A stretch of 51,156 nt of DNA, from the NCBI GenBank assembly GCA_900547385.1, contig URGQ01000004.1, positions 1 to 51,156 on the forward strand, given 5' to 3'. Of this stretch, positions 49,101-51,156 are shown piece after piece. The number at the start of each line of letters is the position of its first letter. Positions within the stretch are counted from its first letter, which is position 1. Both the position numbers and the translations under genes were made by a program. The notes under the pieces were generated by a model. That model was given only the letters and a program-made list of their open reading frames with translations, did not search any database and was not told the DNA's origin. Source of the DNA: an uncultured Oscillospiraceae bacterium (GTDB taxonomy: Bacteria; Bacillota; Clostridia; Oscillospirales; Ruminococcaceae).

Positions 49101-49275
49101 TTGCAAAAGGAACAAGTAAGGGGGCGCCCCCTCTTTGCAAAACGATCCACCGGATTATTTTGCAAATTCATCCCCCTGCGGAGTGCCCTCCGGTACAGGA
49201 AATTTCGCGCTCTGCACAGCGCGACCAAAGACCGCAAGCCTTTTGAAAAAGGCTTGACCGAAAACTTTTGCGGTC
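49101..49275. repeat. Structured non-coding stretch with nested hairpins
   Basis: The 49058-49302 gap holds no convincing gene but several palindromes. TTGCAAA…TTTGCAA encloses GGGGGCGCCCCC (49120-49131). GCGC…GCGC pairs surround 49205-49222. A nested pair GACCGCAA (49230-49237)/TTGCGGTC (49268-49275) encloses AAGCCTTTT/AAAAGGCTT. The last unit looks like an intergenic repeat I have seen in gut clostridia, but I cannot confirm that here. Confidence 0.5.
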
Positions 49276-49302
49276 AGCTCCCTTTGGATTTGACTTAAAA
49301 GG

Positions 49303-49341
49303 AAAAAATCCCCCCACCCGATAGAGGTGAGGGGATTTTCT
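49303..49341. terminator. Terminator of the nifS-nifU-like operon
   Basis: AAAATCCCC…ACC pairs with GGT…GGGGATTTT; the minus strand continues in T-rich sequence. Confidence 0.8.
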
Positions 49342-49347
49342 TTATTC

Positions 49348-49812
49348 TCAGTGGTCGCAGGTGGCGCAGGAGGGGCAGGCACCTTCTGCCTCTTCGCCCT
49401 CGTGGACATCCTTTTTGACATGGCCGACGATGGGTTCGGGATCGATGCCCTGGCGGGTGTAGTAATCGGAAAGGGCGGCCTTGACCGCCTGCTCCGCCAG
49501 TACGCTGCAGTGCAGCTTGGCGGGAGGGAGGCCATCCAGCGCCTCCACTACGGCACGGTTACTGAGGGCAAGGGCCTCATTGATGGAACGGCCCTTGATC
49601 ATCTCGGTGGCGATGGAGCTGGTGGCGATGGCAGCGCCGCAGCCAAAGGTTTTGAACTTGACATCGGTGATGGTATCGCCATCGATCTTGAGGTACATCT
49701 TCATGATATCGCCGCAGCGGGCATTGCCTACCTCGCCCACGCCATCGGCATCGGGAATTTCCCCTACATTGCGGGGATTGGTGAAGTGATCCAGAACTTT
49801 TTCGCTATACAT
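49348..49812 (-). CDS. NifU/IscU-type Fe-S scaffold (minimal MIS-like form)
   Basis: 154 residues with the U-type scaffold fold: YSEKVLDHFTNPRNVGEI, the first Cys site GNARCGDIMKMYLKI (C-G-D), FKTFGCGAAIATSS (second Cys), and LHCSVLAEQAVKAAL (third Cys). It ends with an extra tail CPSCATCDH (CxxCxxC), not found in IscU. Clusters form on it from sulfur delivered by the NifS-like gene 12 bases upstream. ATG 49812 lies 7 bases after GGAG; a TTG two codons upstream is less likely. The pair fits the minimal MisSU-type system. Confidence 0.93.
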   Translation of the reverse strand: MYSEKVLDHFTNPRNVGEIPDADGVGEVGNARCGDIMKMYLKIDGDTITDVKFKTFGCGAAIATSSIATEMIKGRSINEALALSNRAVVEALDGLPPAKLHCSVLAEQAVKAALSDYYTRQGIDPEPIVGHVKKDVHEGEEAEGACPSCATCDH

Positions 49813-49824
49813 AGGCAATCTCCT

Positions 49825-51003
49825 TTACTTATCCTTGATTTTTTCCCAGACGGGGGACATGGCGCGCAGCCCCTCCACAATGGGCGGTACCTGGGCAATG
49901 ATATAATCGATATCCTCATCGGTGGTGAGCTCCGAGAGGGAAAGGCGCAGGCTGCCGTGGGCGACCTCGTGCGGGAGGCCGATGGCCATAAGGACATGAC
50001 TGGGATCCAGCGAGCCGCTGGTGCAGGCGGAGCCGGAGGAAGCGCAGATGCCGGCCATATCCAGCCGCAGCAGCAGCGATTCGCCCTCGATGCCCTCGAA
50101 CGAGATATTAAGGTTGCCGGGCAGGCGGTGCTCCCGGCTGCCGTTTAAGCGGGTCTTTGGCAGCCGCAGCAGGGAATCGATCAGGCGATCCCGCATGGCG
50201 GTGATGCGGGCCATGTTTTCTTCCAGGCTGGCGGTCGCCACAGTGATGGCTTCGCCCAGCCCCACGATGGAGGCAAGGTTTTCGGTGCCGGCGCGGCGGC
50301 CCTTTTCCTGCGCGCCGCCATCCATAAAGATATCGGGCAGGATGCCCTTTTTGACATACAAGGCGCCCACGCCCTTGGGCGCGTGGAACTTATGGCCGGA
50401 GAGGGAGAGCATATCCACCCCCAGAGCCTTGACATCCACCGGGATATGGCCGACGGCCTGAACGGCATCGGTGTGGAACCAGGCGCCATGGGCGTGGGCA
50501 ATGGCGGCCAGCTCCGCAATGGGCTGTACGGTGCCGATCTCGTTATTCGCCAGCATGATGGAAACCAGCGCGGTATCCTCCCGGATGGCCTTTTCCAGCT
50601 CGGCGGGGTCTACCAGGCCCTCCGGGGTGACGGGCAGGTAGGTGACCTCAAAGCCCTCCTTTTCCAGCGCCTTGGCGCTGTGCAGGATGGCATGGTGCTC
50701 AAATGCGGCGGTGATGAGGTGCTTTTTGCCCTTGGCGGCCCAGCGGCGCATGCTGCCCTTCAAGGCCCAGTTATCGGCCTCGGTGCCGCAGGAGGTAAAA
50801 TAGATCTCGCCCGGCTCGGCATTCAGGGCGGCGGCCACCTGACGGCGGGCCTTTTCCACGGCGGTGCGGGCGGCGCGCCCGATGGAATAAATGCTGCTGG
50901 GATTGCCGTAATTCTCCATCAGCCAGGGGGTCATCGCCTCCAGCACGGCCGGGGTGACCGGGGTGGTGGCGGCGTTATCGGCGTAAACAAAGCGCTTTTC
51001 CAC
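49825..51003 (-). CDS. Cysteine desulfurase (NifS/IscS family)
   Basis: A 392-residue PLP enzyme. It has YADNAATTPVTPAVLEAM, ITAAFEHHAIL, FHTDAVQAVGH, the PLP Lys in LSLSGHKFHAPKGVGALY, GGAQEKGRRAGTENLA and the active-site Cys loop ICASSGSACTSGSLDPSHVL. It takes sulfur from cysteine as a persulfide. The start is GTG 51003, behind GGAAG. It is first in an operon with the NifU-like scaffold, from a promoter with an embedded palindrome at 51071-51099. Confidence 0.96.
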   Translation of the reverse strand: MEKRFVYADNAATTPVTPAVLEAMTPWLMENYGNPSSIYSIGRAARTAVEKARRQVAAALNAEPGEIYFTSCGTEADNWALKGSMRRWAAKGKKHLITAAFEHHAILHSAKALEKEGFEVTYLPVTPEGLVDPAELEKAIREDTALVSIMLANNEIGTVQPIAELAAIAHAHGAWFHTDAVQAVGHIPVDVKALGVDMLSLSGHKFHAPKGVGALYVKKGILPDIFMDGGAQEKGRRAGTENLASIVGLGEAITVATASLEENMARITAMRDRLIDSLLRLPKTRLNGSREHRLPGNLNISFEGIEGESLLLRLDMAGICASSGSACTSGSLDPSHVLMAIGLPHEVAHGSLRLSLSELTTDEDIDYIIAQVPPIVEGLRAMSPVWEKIKDK

Positions 51004-51070
51004 AGTGATACACTTCCTTTATCGTATATAGTACAGCCGGAAAATGTTCCCGGCTTTTTATCACGGCAAT

Positions 51071-51099
51071 ATAATATACCATCTCGGTATAATTTGCAA
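51071..51099 (-). promoter_or_regulatory. Promoter with embedded operator for the nifS-nifU-like operon
   Basis: On the minus strand TTGCAA (51094-51099), 17 bases, TATTAT (51071-51076). Between and over them lies an inverted repeat, TATACC (51075-51080), 5 bases, GGTATA (51086-51091). This is typical of repressor control; an Rrf2/IscR-like regulator is a guess. Confidence 0.62.
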
Positions 51100-51156
51100 T
51101 AGGGTAAGCGGATTTTTTATCAGGTTTTTTAGGGCTTGCAAAAAATCCGGGGCGGG

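Noticed and set aside
1..51156. CRISPR arrays, rRNA genes, complete insertion sequences, replication origin
   Set aside because: I saw no regularly spaced short repeats, rRNA segments, transposase genes or DnaA-box cluster in the window.

Overview
The window looks like a chromosomal segment of a GC-rich anaerobic Firmicute, most probably a gut clostridium of the Oscillospirales/Ruminococcaceae type. I infer this from strong AGGAGG ribosome-binding sites, frequent U-tailed hairpin terminators, and clostridial families: DUF3793 beside feo, a clostripain-type C11 lipoprotein, an Agr-like LytTR/GHKL pair, a CD3072-type TudS relative, and two minimal Fe-S assembly systems. No rRNA operon or CRISPR array was seen. 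Two tRNAs are present, Ser-CGA and Arg-ACG.

Layout. 1-1015: a membrane-anchored protein and a duplicated 3' end of pepT. 1016-6636: a pyrimidine cassette (TudS-like desulfidase, CodA deaminase, CodB permease, and a divergent LacI-type regulator with two ligand domains), flanked by about 160-bp direct repeats of the pepT 3' end. 6691-9557: pepT and a two-gene SufC/SufB system. 9707-14603: an iron-uptake operon (two FeoA, FeoB, Cys-rich membrane peptide, DtxR-type repressor, small membrane protein, HMA protein, DUF3793) with several DtxR-type palindromes. 14692-21658: queH, two lipoproteins including a C11 protease, an Agr-like two-component pair and an NSS transporter. 21816-23970: DUF1653, a mobile-element scar (nonsense-mutated KTR gene, truncated integrase) beside tRNA-Ser, then tRNA-Arg. 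24031-30362: GIY-YIG protein, Tiki/TraB-like lipoprotein, XRE repressor with twin operators, rarA, SdpI-like protein, ribbon-helix-helix protein, deoD and udk. 30418-34565: a large MacB/FtsX-type exporter. 34745-39071: birA, a NUDIX hydrolase, and an apparently orphan malonate decarboxylase alpha subunit with a divergent LysR regulator. 39236-48223: an operon of Ycf35 (DUF1257), DUF2997, an unknown protein, a radical SAM activase-like protein, a Ycf46 AAA+ ATPase, a giant RCC1-like propeller protein, a GrpE-like protein and a short Hsp70. 48344-51003: a PAP2-like membrane protein and a NifS/NifU-type pair.

The strongest candidate for an undescribed system is the Ycf35/Ycf46/Hsp70 operon, which combines chloroplast- and cyanobacteria-type conserved proteins of unknown function with a radical SAM enzyme, a propeller and a reduced chaperone pair. 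Second is the thiopyrimidine/cytosine cassette: import, deamination and desulfuration would all converge on uracil, and its flanking repeats indicate a discrete insertion or duplication event. A third theme is structured GC-rich intergenic DNA. Two near-perfect four-way-junction elements (26076-26158, 46041-46119) and two copies of a different element with compensatory stem changes (33740-33848, 41037-41137) sit in leaders or inside operons.
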